Below, one piece after another: positions 25,151 to 34,161 of a stretch of DNA of 64,000 nucleotides. Position 1 is the first letter of the stretch. Each line of letters opens with the position of its first letter. Source of the DNA: G965247265 sp965247265 (lineage in GTDB: Bacteria > Pseudomonadota > Gammaproteobacteria > UBA4575). The stretch is from positions 1,984,001 to 2,048,000 of the forward strand of contig OZ252002.1 in the NCBI GenBank assembly GCA_965247265.1, given 5' to 3'. The notes under the pieces are model-generated. The model saw nothing but the letters and a program-made list of their open reading frames with translations, was not told where the DNA came from and did no database searches. Both the position numbers and the translations under genes were made by a program.

Positions 25151-25642
25151 TTAATTAAGCACATTCTTTTCCTCTGAGAAAATACAGTGCTTAATTTTTT
25201 TCCAAAAATTAAGATCTTCTTGTGTAAGGCGGTTTTCTAAATCACCTAGTATATTCTCATATAAGGCATAAATTTTATCTCCAATTTCGATACCTTTTGA
25301 AGTAATATGAATTTCAACCACGCGCCGATCATTGATCTGGCGTTTGCGTTCAATTAACTGCCTTTCTTCCAGTCCATCTAACAAACGAGTTATTGTAGTT
25401 GCGTCTGCATTCATCAAATTTGCTATCTTTGTAGGTGTATCAGCACGCTTAAGATAAATAATCTTCAGCACTAACCATTGATTAATGGAAAGATTAACAC
25501 TCCGCAGTGGCTTAATGAGCTGACGCTTTGCCTCATTTACCACGCTCATACCAAGAAAAACTGTAGATACATATATCTCTAAACAACGTTTTTTAACGGG
25601 TAATTTACTTTCACGCTCTAATATGTTTACTGTTCTGTTCAT
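25151..25642 (-). CDS. MarR-family transcriptional regulator
   Basis: 163 codons. Winged helix with NQWLVLKIIYLKRADTPTKI and the recognition region NADATTITRLLDGLEERQLI, followed by the MarR wing signature RKRQINDRRVVEIHITSKG. Cytoplasmic dimeric repressor of unknown ligand. It is divergent from the interrupted TPR-regulator gene, with 183 bp between, which may be its target. Confidence 0.88.
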   Translation of the reverse strand: MNRTVNILERESKLPVKKRCLEIYVSTVFLGMSVVNEAKRQLIKPLRSVNLSINQWLVLKIIYLKRADTPTKIANLMNADATTITRLLDGLEERQLIERKRQINDRRVVEIHITSKGIEIGDKIYALYENILGDLENRLTQEDLNFWKKIKHCIFSEEKNVLN

Positions 25643-25825
25643 CTTTGTCCCTCTACTTTACGTATTCAATGTCATAAAATTCAAATCAGCCCTTTCTCTC
25701 TAGTCATTGGCTATATTTATCATTTATTATAGTTGCAGCTGACAATTACCGATCCCAGTTTTTTACGGTAATTAACGTGTTAAATATGAAATTACATCGC
25801 GCGCCTGGTTGAGCGCAAAAAATAC

Positions 25826-27446
25826 ATGAGCACAACAGATTCAATAGATCGAACAGGTGTGGAACCAAGTGAAGATGAGATAAAAATCCAACTCACTTCA
25901 ATTCTAGAAGATCCTGAATTCAAACGATCCCCAAAAATACAAATGTTTTTGGAATATGTTGTTGTAGAAACATTAGATAATAAGCAACAATATTTAAAAG
26001 CCTACGCCATTGCTGTAGCGGTATTTCAAAAAAGTGATGATTTTGACCCGCAGACTGACCCAATTGTCCGCGTACAAGCTGTCCGATTACGGCGTATGCT
26101 ACAGCAATTTTATTTGTCGTCAGGGCGCGATGATAAAGTGATCATAGAAATTCAAAAAGGCAGCTATATCCCAAAATTTTATTACCGTAATACTCAAAAT
26201 CATCAAAAATCCATTTCGCCAGAATTTATAAAAGAAGGTTCATTCCCAAGCATTGCAATACTAAACTTTAAAGACCTCAGCACTCACTTTGCGCATGAAA
26301 ATTTTGTAGATGGAATCTCACAGGAAATATTCCATCAATAATCCAAATTTAAAGGGCTAATTGTTATTGCAAGAACTTCAATTAATGTTGATGAAAATAA
26401 ATATTTAGCTACTAAAAACCTTCATAAAATTACAGATGTCCGCTATGTATTGAGTGGTAGTGTTCACATACTAGAGGATGCCATTCGTGTTTATGTAGAA
26501 CTTGATGACACCTATACGCATACTAATGTTTGGACGCATACTTTTGATAAAAAGATGAGTGTAAGTAGCATAATTGCAATACAAGACGATATTGCACATC
26601 AGGCTGCTGCAGCCATTGCACAACCATATGGAGTAATAATCCGCAATGAACTCGCAAATTTAAATCGTAAGTCTACAAATGACCTAACTGCATATGAACT
26701 TTACTTACACTACTATAAATGGCGCCTGACTTTATCACCAAAGGATCATTTGCTAGCACGCGAATCACTGGAACAAGCTGTTCAATTAGATCAAGATTTT
26801 TCCGATGCATGGGCAGCGCTTGCAATGATCTATGCTGCAGAGCACTTTTTATCATGCAATATTGTGAAGCGAGATCGTGAAATCCAGCAACTCACTTTTG
26901 AAACAGCACGCAAGGCTTGTCAAAATCAGCCCAGAAAATGCTCGCGCGCACTACGCTTTATACTATGCCGACCTCATGACCCGTGGGGCACAATCAAGTA
27001 CAGCGCAAGCAGAAAAAGCCTTTAACCTAAATCCAAATGATTCGCTGTTACTGGCAGGATACGGAATTCGATTAGCATTCAGTGGGAAATGGAATAGAGG
27101 CTTAGAAATGATCGAGCATGCGATGATTTTGAACCCTGCCCATCCAGATTTTTTTCATATTCCCTTTGTCATTGATTTTTATCATCGCGGCGAACTTGAT
27201 AACGCACTACGCGAAGCAAGAGAAATTGACATGCCAGACTTTTATTGGACTTATATGATATTAACTGCCATCTATGCAGATATGAATGATTCAAACAAAG
27301 CGCAGGAAACAGCAAAACACTTATCCACGCTATATCCAGATATTGAGCACCATGCCCGAAGTGAACTAGAGAAATGGCAATTGCCCACAGGCCTTATTGA
27401 TAAAATTTTAAATGGGCTGAAAAAATCAGGCTTACAAATTACTTGA
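25826..27446 (+). pseudogene. TPR regulator of the CadC/adenylate-cyclase-like type, nonsense codon and frameshift
   Basis: N-terminal part: EIKIQLTSILEDPEFKRSPK…FDPQTDPIVRVQAVRLRRML, as in large TolB-like/TPR proteins; then PSIAILNFKDLSTHFAHENF. An in-frame TAA at 26339-26341 interrupts it (…SQEIFHQ, stop, SKFKGLIVIARTS…), and translation continues in the same frame. Near 26920 one extra base (tgtcaaaatc) shifts to KISPENARAHYALYYADLMT, with TPR helices up to 27446. The intact protein would be about 540 residues. A single-base reversion of the stop would give TTA, Leu. Confidence 0.8.
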
Positions 27447-27489
27447 TTAAATTATTATAACCTTTTATTTATTAAGTAATTTATTAAAT

Positions 27490-27503
27490 TGGCGGAGAGG
27501 GAG
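27490..27503. repeat. tRNA-Ser 3'-end-like attachment remnant, outer left
   Basis: TGGCGGAGAGGGAG equals the reverse complement of a tRNA-Ser tail including an encoded CCA. It matches the tRNA-Ser at 46397 for 11 bases (cggagagggag). Beyond 27503 the similarity ends. It probably marks the outer left border of the tRNA-Ser-linked region. Confidence 0.5.
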
Positions 27504-27613
27504 TCCGTCATAGTCTAATCTAATACAACCCTATATAATCCAAAAAATAGCTGTATTACAGCAGTTAAACTAAGATTATAGTCTAATGCTGTCCGATTCA
27601 ATATTCTTGAATC

Positions 27614-27645
27614 CGTATATAAGACGTATATAGGAACGTATATAG
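27614..27645 (+). repeat. Three phased CGTATATAR repeats upstream of integrase
   Basis: CGTATATAA at 27614, CGTATATAG at 27625 and 27637, spaced 11-12 bp. Two more copies (TGTATATAG 36346, CGTATATAG 36358) lie just inside the next attachment-like site, spaced 12 bp. The layout suggests integrase arm-type sites at both ends of one element. Confidence 0.5.
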
Positions 27646-28844
27646 ATGCCTAAGACGATTGAGCGTTTAAGCGCACTGAAGAAGGGTCCAAAAGTTAAAG
27701 AAAAGTGACTGGTACGCTGATGGAGACGGCCTGTATCTACAAATAAGCCTTTCTGGATCAAAGTCTTGTGTATTCGCTATGTGCTGCATGGGAAAGAGCA
27801 TCGACATGGGCTTGCTCATTTGACACCATCGACTTATCAACGGCTCGAAAGCATGCCAAAGAATGCAGAGGGCTTAAAAAAGAAGGCATTGACCCCATTC
27901 AGTTTAAAAGGGCGCGCAACGCTAAAACCGCATTAAAGCAAGCCAAGAGCAAAACTTTTAAAGATTGCGCACTAGCATATATTGATGCGCATAAAGCAGG
28001 TTGGAAAAGCCGGAAACACGAATCCCAGTGGCGCAACACACTCGAAACCTACGCATATCCAGTTATTGGAAATATATCTATCCAAAGCATTGATGTTGCG
28101 TTTGTACTAAAAGTACTTGAACCCATTTGGTATGAGAAAACTGAAACGGCAACACGAGTAAGGCAACGTATCGAGAATATTCTAGATTGGGCTACCGCAC
28201 GCAGATACCGAACTGGTGAAAACCCTGCAAGATGGCGAGGTCATTTAGATAAACTCCTGCCAAAACGCACAAAGATACAAAAAGTAAAGCATTTCAGTGC
28301 AATGCCGTATACAGAATTACCTAAGTATTATGCAAAGCTAAGAAAGAAAGACACCATTGCAGCACAAGCATTAGCTTTTACTATCCTTACTGCTACGAGA
28401 ATAAGCGAGTCAAGAAACGCTGCATGGAAAGAAATTAACCTGAAAACTAAAGAATGGAATATCCCAGATGTGCGCATGAAAGCGGGTCGACCCCATCGTA
28501 TACCGTTATCAAAAGAAACTATTACAATATTAAAGAAGGCAAAAATACTTTCACCTGATCAACTTTTATTTGAGGGAAATATTTTAGGCAGACCAATAAG
28601 TGATTCATCCATTAGATCATTGTTGCAAGAAGACTATCCTGATGTAACGGTGCACGGATTTCGTTCTACTTTTCGCGATTGGTGTGCAGAAATGACTTCG
28701 TATCCACGAGAAGTAGCGGAAGCCGCCCTTGCTCACACTATAAAAGATGCAACAGAAAGAGCGTATCAACGTGGTGATATATTTAGGAAACGACAACGGT
28801 TGATGAATGCATGGGCTAGTTATATATGCGGAGTTAAGGCATGA
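27646..28844 (+). pseudogene. P4-type tyrosine integrase, N-terminal part frameshifted
   Basis: Starts MPKTIERLSALKKGPKVKEK at 27646, then needs several frame changes (WYADGDGLYLQIS; RYVLHGKEHRHGL; FDTIDLSTARKHAKE) before a long intact frame from about 27810 to 28844. The catalytic residues are present: Arg in LTATRISESRNAAW, HGFRSTFRDW (HxxR), AALAHTIKDATERAYQRGD (His and Tyr). The order and the GL-S-ARKHA motif are those of P4/CP4-type integrases. It lies 143 bp from the attachment remnant at 27490. Probably inactive unless sequence errors explain the shifts. Confidence 0.85.
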
Positions 28845-29626
28845 GACTGATGGCAAAACTCCCACTGCTGAAGTATTGGAAGCTTGAAGAAGTTTTTAAG
28901 AAGAATGAGGGTAAATATTTACTTGATCTTGATGACGAAGAATATAAAACATCAACTTCTGGCTTCAAAAATAAGCTCTTTCGCGCAATTGATTTAGAAG
29001 AAATAGAAACACACAAGTTTAAAAATGATGCTGCTGTTTACTTGCTTAAAGATGACGTTTATGAATGGTTTTTTTCTATATACCGCGTAACACTTGACAA
29101 TTTATTAGATTTACAAATGGGGTATTACACAGATGATAAACCTGATTACATAGCATTTTCTAATGCGGCGCATAACCAGAGTGACCCACACAATGAAAGT
29201 GCTTTGAATATTCATACTGCATTTTGCTATTTAGTAGGAATACCTATAACTCGTGGTAAGTCATTGTGGTCTAAAGAAGAGAAAGAGGAATTTGGTAAAT
29301 TTAATGAATTTACAGATGGTCGAGAATTTATTTCTCCAAACAGAATAAAATTTATATCAGAAAAAACAAATATTCCTATGCCTGAAGAAATGATTATTGT
29401 GTTCGACGAATATGAGTTTTTGAAGGAAAATAACCCACAAAAAAGAAAACACCCTTTAAAAAAGTTTATACAAGAGAAGCGTAAAGAGATGTATCAGGAA
29501 ATTGGGAAAGACCCTGATAAAGAAGCATTATGGAAACGATTTAAAAAGATTCAGACTGAAAATAATTTACTTGAAAAGGTTTGGGATGATGTTTTTAGCT
29601 GGAAAACCCAAACACATTTATTATAA
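28841..29626 (+). CDS. Element-borne protein of unknown function
   Basis: 261 codons, overlapping the integrase stop by 4 bp, so cotranscribed with it. Charged, mainly helical; motif-like parts are YWKLEEVFKKNEGKYLLDLD at the N-terminus and KKFIQEKRKEMYQEIGKDPD near the C-terminus. It recalls proteins placed directly downstream of P4-type integrases, often with predicted DNA-related roles. No domain recognised. Confidence 0.65.
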   Translation: MRLMAKLPLLKYWKLEEVFKKNEGKYLLDLDDEEYKTSTSGFKNKLFRAIDLEEIETHKFKNDAAVYLLKDDVYEWFFSIYRVTLDNLLDLQMGYYTDDKPDYIAFSNAAHNQSDPHNESALNIHTAFCYLVGIPITRGKSLWSKEEKEEFGKFNEFTDGREFISPNRIKFISEKTNIPMPEEMIIVFDEYEFLKENNPQKRKHPLKKFIQEKRKEMYQEIGKDPDKEALWKRFKKIQTENNLLEKVWDDVFSWKTQTHLL

Positions 29627-29720
29627 AAGAAGTTCCATTTAAAAATTTTGATAGACTAGTAAGAGAAGTTAAAAAAATTACCCACCACCATAATATTTTC
29701 ATTTTTTTTCATATATTTTC

Positions 29721-29748
29721 TTAGCCGTCCCTTAGCCGTCTTTAGCTG
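29721..29748 (+). promoter_or_regulatory. Phased TTAGCCGTC direct repeats before an AlpA-like gene
   Basis: TTAGCCGTC at 29721 and 29732, then TTAGCTGT at about 29742, spaced 10-11 bp, one helical turn. A second pair, tccggtggaga/tccgatggaga, lies at about 29772-29803. Probably binding sites for the AlpA-like regulator encoded 60 bp downstream. Confidence 0.45.
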
Positions 29749-29808
29749 TAAATTTATTGTGGGATAATCTCTCCGGTGGAGACAAACTTAATCCGATGGA
29801 GATCAAAA

Positions 29809-30081
29809 ATGGCGAATAATCCTGAAACTGGCTTTATACGTGTAAAGCATATAGTTGGCGACCCAAATGCAGAGCCACCAATACCCGCAATTACCCCTGT
29901 TTCAAAATCCACTTGGTGGGACGGTGTCAAAACAGGCCACTTCCCACAGCCTGTGAAACTTGGCGTTAATACTACAGCGTGGCGAGCTGAAGACATTCGG
30001 AAAAGGAGTTTAAAACAAGCTGGGTTGGATAATTCAAAAACAAGATGTTTAATGTCCGCTAACGACCCAAAGCGGACATAG
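29809..30081 (+). CDS. AlpA-family regulator with a repeat-derived C-terminal tail
   Basis: 90 codons from ATG 29809, with GGAG 8 bp before; an ATG at 29776 in frame is less well placed. TGFIRVKHIVGDP, PPIPAITPVSKSTWWDGVKT and GVNTTAWRAEDIRK are the AlpA/phage-regulator pattern, a short MerR-like fold. The last nine residues, MSANDPKRT, are encoded by the palindromic repeat at 30052-30079, which also supplies the stop. The C-terminus was therefore replaced or extended by the repeat. Confidence 0.75.
   Translation: MANNPETGFIRVKHIVGDPNAEPPIPAITPVSKSTWWDGVKTGHFPQPVKLGVNTTAWRAEDIRKRSLKQAGLDNSKTRCLMSANDPKRT
30052..30079. repeat. Island palindrome, copy 1
   Basis: atgtccgct-N10-agcggacat, perfect 9-bp arms; centre aacgacccaa. 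Lies at the 3' end of the AlpA-like gene and codes for its tail. Confidence 0.8.
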
Positions 30082-30252
30082 GAACTAGTTCAAGACTTGG
30101 TTGGCCCAGTCTGAATTGGTTGATTCTTGTTGCGAGGTATTTTGTACAAATAAGGCGTACACTTCACATCCCTTTCATATCGTTTCTATCGAGTCTGTCG
30201 GCAATCCTGCCCACACCCTCTTGAGCGGTTATCAAACCTTTAGGAGGTTACT

Positions 30253-30534
30253 ATGGGCAATAAACTTTACATCGGAAATTTACCGTACTCAGCAAATCAA
30301 CAAACACTTCAGGACGCATTTGGCAAGTGTGGCACAGTCGATTCGGTTAATGTAATCATGGATCGTCAAACTGGTCAGAGCAAAGGCTTTGGTTTTGTCG
30401 AGATGTCGAGTAGTGCCGAGGCGCAAAAGGCTATCCAAGAAATCAATGGATCTAGCATTGACGGGCGCGAGGTAAAAGTCAATGAGGCAAAACCCAAAGA
30501 GAAGAGATCTGGCGGCGGTGGAAAGCGCTGGTAA
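30253..30534 (+). CDS. RRM-type RNA-binding protein
   Basis: 93 codons, strong AGGAGGT ribosome site. Single RNA-recognition motif: RNP2 KLYIGNLPY at the N-terminus, RNP1 KGFGFVEM in the middle, then a Gly/Lys-rich tail (KEKRSGGGGKRW). Such proteins are cold-inducible RNA chaperones in cyanobacteria and many proteobacteria. It has a 170-bp upstream leader and no obvious operon partner. Unexpected as cargo between repeat-ended genes. Confidence 0.92.
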   Translation: MGNKLYIGNLPYSANQQTLQDAFGKCGTVDSVNVIMDRQTGQSKGFGFVEMSSSAEAQKAIQEINGSSIDGREVKVNEAKPKEKRSGGGGKRW

Positions 30535-30623
30535 GCACTATCCGCTTAACATGTGATGATTTTAAGACATCATATTCTATTCAGCTTCGAGCTAGTGCAC
30601 GAAGTCTGTTTAAGTGAACACGC

Positions 30624-30890
30624 ATGACAGATGAACCCTCAGTGGTTCGTAAACAGTACGAGATCGTATCGATCCTGCGAACAGTGTCACCGCCCGGTGC
30701 GGATGGCTCTGATTGGCACCGTTATGAGATTGCATATGGCACGAATATCATCAACGGTTACAAACAAGGAAGTCTCGACGCCGTGACAACAGCAGTGGAA
30801 GTAAATGTCGCCCAATTAAACGAACGCCAACGGGGCAATTGTGGCCACGTTAACATTTGGCCGTCGTCGAAAAATAAACCCAGCAACTGA
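30624..30890 (+). CDS. Small hypothetical protein
   Basis: 88 codons. Contains RKQYEIVSILRTVSPPGADG, DWHRYEIAYGTNIINGYKQG and VNVAQLNERQRGNCGHVNIW; a compact alpha/beta protein by appearance. No family recognised. Followed 34 bp later by a palindrome copy. Base composition is richer in GC than its neighbours. Confidence 0.5.
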   Translation: MTDEPSVVRKQYEIVSILRTVSPPGADGSDWHRYEIAYGTNIINGYKQGSLDAVTTAVEVNVAQLNERQRGNCGHVNIWPSSKNKPSN

Positions 30891-30923
30891 CATTTCAGAT
30901 CGCTGCCGACTGAGTGGTTATGA

Positions 30924-30950
30924 ATGACCGCTATTGGCCGAAAGCAGACA
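30924..30950. repeat. Island palindrome, copy 2
   Basis: atgaccgct-attggccgaa-agcagaca; the centre is the ggccg variant. Located after the 88-codon gene, in the gap before the convergent DUF309 gene. Confidence 0.75.
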
Positions 30951-31068
30951 AATCTAATCTTCAGGTAAATGTTCACTTCCTATACTGTTCAAATCACAAG
31001 TTGTGTTTTTTATTTATGTACACAATTGGGTCAATAAATTTGGACAGACCTATTAATTTGAAAAGTCA

Positions 31069-31572
31069 TTAGTTATTAATTATTAATTTAATTGTGACGG
31101 GCATTTTATTGTCGCCCGAAAAATATGACTTGACGGCGATACGAAATCTAGAAACATCTATACCAAGGTAAGTACCTTTTATACGTTTCATCTTTTCAAG
31201 TCCTTCAGTCGCCATGCGCTTTGCAACATCGTTAAATCCCTGGAATTTCTTAAGATGGGCGGCAGAGATCTGGATCAAGCCCTGTATAAACAACCCCGTT
31301 TCGGTTTGTCTTCCTGCTGCGACCCAGACTACTTCAAGTGCTTCATGCGCCTCCCACCAATAACCGTAATTGAATAAATCGATACCATATAAATACTCAT
31401 TACAAGATTGCCACTGCTTGTTTTCAAATGATGTGAGCTTTTCTAAAGGTTTCTCATATGAATGTCCATTTGGATCGCGGGTCGGATGCGGTGATTTTTT
31501 TGGAATAAAACGATATGGCGGAAATGGTCGGTCAGTGTAACGAGAGGTAGATTTTTTTACAGGTGACTTCAT
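31069..31572 (-). CDS. DUF309 family protein
   Basis: 167 codons from ATG 31572, 15 bp after the SagB-like gene. The DUF309 core is clear: YLYGIDLFNYGYWWEAHEAL, EVVWVAAGRQTETGLFIQGL, IQISAAHLKKFQG. A Lys/Pro-rich N-terminal tail precedes it. The fold is all-helical; the function is unknown. Its pairing with the oxidoreductase in one transcript suggests a joint role. Confidence 0.8.
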   Translation of the reverse strand: MKSPVKKSTSRYTDRPFPPYRFIPKKSPHPTRDPNGHSYEKPLEKLTSFENKQWQSCNEYLYGIDLFNYGYWWEAHEALEVVWVAAGRQTETGLFIQGLIQISAAHLKKFQGFNDVAKRMATEGLEKMKRIKGTYLGIDVSRFRIAVKSYFSGDNKMPVTIKLIINN

Positions 31573-31586
31573 TTTTGCAGGATAAA

Positions 31587-33266
31587 TTAATTCAGGTGCC
31601 AATAAGCAGGTAGTGGCTGTAGACGAGGATCGTCTACTGGTGCACCGACAGTAAAATGGTACAAACTCTGCCAACTGTGATCACTAATGCCAAGTACCTC
31701 ATGCATGGCATCATCAAAAAAGCAGCCGATCCCTGTAGATCGAATTCCAGCTGCTTCGGCTTCCAGGTACAGGATTTGTCCTATCAATCCCGTTTCCCAA
31801 AACAGACGCGTATAAAATAATGCACCGTGTTGTTCAAGACTGGCATCGAACTCCGCCAGCATCCCCAGTGCAAAGGCACCGTCTGCAGCAATATCTTGAT
31901 GACAACTAATTATTTTTGCGACCTCACATGCATCGGCTTCTTGTAGCATATACAGAGGGAGAATCTCTGGACAACCTTCGGGTTTTTTCCAACATAGCTC
32001 AGAACGCAATGACTTTTTTAAAGAAGGTTCGTGACTAGGATCGCGAACGAGCATATACAATCCAGTTGGTAAATCTTCTACACGGTGAACGAAAATTGCG
32101 AGTGAAACGGTTGCCTGCCAAGGCAGTACTTCTATTATATTTTTTCCCATATGCGGAGAGGCATGTGCCATCATTCTATAAAAGGTATCTTTACTAATCG
32201 TGTTACGCCCATCCATCGCCAGTGCGCTTCGACGTTCCCTTATAATTTTTCGCGCTGATATTTGCCTGTCTTCAACAAATTCAATTTTATTATTATGTTC
32301 TATTAGTGAATACAATTTGTGATCCAATGGACAATGACTATCGAAACGGCATGCTTCAGCAACGCGCTCAATGATCGGCCAATCATGATGATCATTACTT
32401 AATGTATTTGGACAACCTTCAAATTCGATTGTTTTAAGCCGTTCAAGTAATGCAGTAGAGAGATTAACGATGTGATCTGTTAGTGTTATGCCTTCATCAA
32501 ACGGGAAAATTGCGAGCAGGCAATCTGGATGTTCCGCCTCGATGCCTTCTTGTTGGCGCAGCCCTAATAGCGTTTCTAGTTCGTCATCAGTTACAGAGTT
32601 TATCAACTTGGTTTTCCAACCGAGTGCCGCTGCGGCAAAAGTAACTGCACCAATCGCATGTCCAACATCGTGATGACAATAACGAAAGGCACGTTCACCA
32701 TATTTCCATGATTCACGCCAATAGATCGAGGTCAGTGAAATTAACAGGGAATCTGTTGGTAGATTCTGGCTTATGGCATTCCATTCCGTATTCGTCAGGA
32801 TGGCTCGATTTTCTAATGCATGTTCTTGGGTAGAATAATGGTAGACAGCTGTTGCTTCACTTAAATCTTCTATGGGACCAGCTATTAAATACGCTTCAGT
32901 GGGATGGAGATTGCCGCTTGAAGGATTAACACGTAAGGACCAGCGATTCCCGCCCGCCTGTTTCCAGGCAGAGATTGCGAGGCTCTCGTATAAGAGATGA
33001 CTGATTGAATCCCTATTTATTGGGGCCACAGGTTCCTTACATGTATTAAATAATGAGTCATAGGTTGGTGTTTCAGTGATCTGCGGATGGTCAAGTGGAA
33101 TTGTTAATGATGGGTTGTAACGCCGGAATGGATCGGGTTGACTCTTCCAGTCCAGGTAGCCCAATGAACGTGAGTAGCGTTGAAGTTGATGCTTAGTTTG
33201 ATTGTGATACTCGTATACGAGATCAAGTTTAGTGGTGTTACGATGATTCTTGGACATTTTTGTCAA
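31587..33266 (-). CDS. SagB/ThcOx-type dehydrogenase (double nitroreductase domain)
   Basis: 559 codons. FMN-dependent nitroreductase-fold protein with two related halves: first YESLAISAWKQAGGNRWSLR, NPSSGNLHPTEAYL and HHDVGHAIGAVTFAAAALGW; second RRSALAMDGRN (start of a second domain), LPTGLYMLVRDP and ETGLIGQILYLEAEAAGIRS. SagB-family enzymes oxidise azolines in peptide toxin maturation, but many stand-alone two-domain members have no known substrate. No precursor peptide or YcaO gene is nearby. A second in-frame start (MSKNHRN) lies 9 bp inside. Confidence 0.82.
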   Translation of the reverse strand: MTKMSKNHRNTTKLDLVYEYHNQTKHQLQRYSRSLGYLDWKSQPDPFRRYNPSLTIPLDHPQITETPTYDSLFNTCKEPVAPINRDSISHLLYESLAISAWKQAGGNRWSLRVNPSSGNLHPTEAYLIAGPIEDLSEATAVYHYSTQEHALENRAILTNTEWNAISQNLPTDSLLISLTSIYWRESWKYGERAFRYCHHDVGHAIGAVTFAAAALGWKTKLINSVTDDELETLLGLRQQEGIEAEHPDCLLAIFPFDEGITLTDHIVNLSTALLERLKTIEFEGCPNTLSNDHHDWPIIERVAEACRFDSHCPLDHKLYSLIEHNNKIEFVEDRQISARKIIRERRSALAMDGRNTISKDTFYRMMAHASPHMGKNIIEVLPWQATVSLAIFVHRVEDLPTGLYMLVRDPSHEPSLKKSLRSELCWKKPEGCPEILPLYMLQEADACEVAKIISCHQDIAADGAFALGMLAEFDASLEQHGALFYTRLFWETGLIGQILYLEAEAAGIRSTGIGCFFDDAMHEVLGISDHSWQSLYHFTVGAPVDDPRLQPLPAYWHLN

Positions 33267-33330
33267 GCCGATTATTTAGACAGTACGCATTCAAATACTG
33301 CATTCGACATCACTAATATACTCTAGTCAA

Positions 33331-33360
33331 GTGACCACTTTTCAGCCGAAAGCAGGCGTT
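33331..33360. repeat. Island palindrome, copy 3 (degenerate)
   Basis: gtgaccacttttcagccgaa-agcaggcg: same plan as the other copies but arms mismatched. Lies between the divergent SagB-like gene and the next small gene. Confidence 0.55.
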
Positions 33361-33419
33361 TTATAATTACATTTTGTGCAATATAAAAATGCACAGGCCC
33401 TTCGTAGCAGAGGGTGTTT

Positions 33420-33728
33420 ATGATCGACACAGAAAAGCTTTCTCGAATCTCAGATTATCTAAAATCTATTTGGCTATCAGATAATGTTGAATACGAATAT
33501 CTGACAAGCAGAGAATTACATAAATTTACATTTACAGGACCTGGCCACAAACAAGCTTTTTTAGTAAGCGATACTTATCTCAGTGATCACAGAATAGACG
33601 TAATACTAACTGATATGGATACTCGGCATGTTGAAGACATATTAATGAGTAGAAATAGTCACAATGAGTATTATCTGGGTTACAACTCAAGCGGTGCAGT
33701 TACATTTTCCGTAGTAGAGAAAGAGTGA
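33420..33728 (+). CDS. Small hypothetical protein
   Basis: 102 codons from ATG 33420, with AGAGGG 6 bp before; GTG 33414 is also in frame. Sequence MIDTEKLSRISDYLKSIWLS…YEYLTSRELHKFTFTGPGHK…RIDVILTDMDTRHVEDILM. Alpha/beta appearance, no recognised family. One of a series of single small genes each followed by a palindrome. Confidence 0.55.
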   Translation: MIDTEKLSRISDYLKSIWLSDNVEYEYLTSRELHKFTFTGPGHKQAFLVSDTYLSDHRIDVILTDMDTRHVEDILMSRNSHNEYYLGYNSSGAVTFSVVEKE

Positions 33729-33761
33729 GGCCGTGGGAAATGAGGAAGAAGTAAAATGTAT

Positions 33762-33788
33762 AACCGCTAACGACCCAAAGCGGACATT
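33762..33788. repeat. Island palindrome, copy 4
   Basis: aaccgct-aacgacccaa-agcggacatt, the cgaccc variant; 34 bp after the preceding gene and 30 bp before the next. Confidence 0.75.
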
Positions 33789-33817
33789 ATAGTTAAAAAA
33801 TTTATTTTAAAATTCCT

Positions 33818-34108
33818 ATGAATGAAATAAATAAGTTGTGGGAAGAATTTCAGAATATACCATTCCCGAAGGACTTAGCAGGAGAAGAAATTGACGGAGT
33901 TGATTTAATGTCGATTGATACTTTTGCTGCTAGTTGTATAAGTACTTATATAGAGAATCGAGGTAAATTAGATAATCATAGGCACGCTGTATTACGAGAA
34001 TGCATGTCTGATTTAGATAAAGTAATAAATAAAATCAGAGAGGAAGGAGAAAAATCGTTCTCGCTTCTATATAAATTAGGGACAATGATTCTAGATGAGC
34101 TTAAATGA
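33818..34108 (+). CDS. Small helical hypothetical protein
   Basis: 96 codons. Acidic and helical (NEINKLWEEFQNIPFPKDLA, DLDKVINKIREEGEKSFSLL). No family recognised. Its TGA stop at 34106-34108 is the tga of the following palindrome, so gene end and repeat are fused. Confidence 0.55.
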   Translation: MNEINKLWEEFQNIPFPKDLAGEEIDGVDLMSIDTFAASCISTYIENRGKLDNHRHAVLRECMSDLDKVINKIREEGEKSFSLLYKLGTMILDELK

Positions 34109-34131
34109 CCGCAATTGGCCGAAAGCAGACA
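34105..34131. repeat. Island palindrome, copy 5
   Basis: atgaccgc-aattggccgaa-agcagaca; supplies the stop codon of the 96-codon gene. Confidence 0.75.
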
Positions 34132-34161
34132 CACGCTTTAAAAATTATGGTTAGATGCTAG

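Noticed and set aside
31069..33266. Azole peptide toxin cluster
   Set aside because: Only a SagB-like gene is present; no YcaO cyclodehydratase, precursor peptide or exporter.
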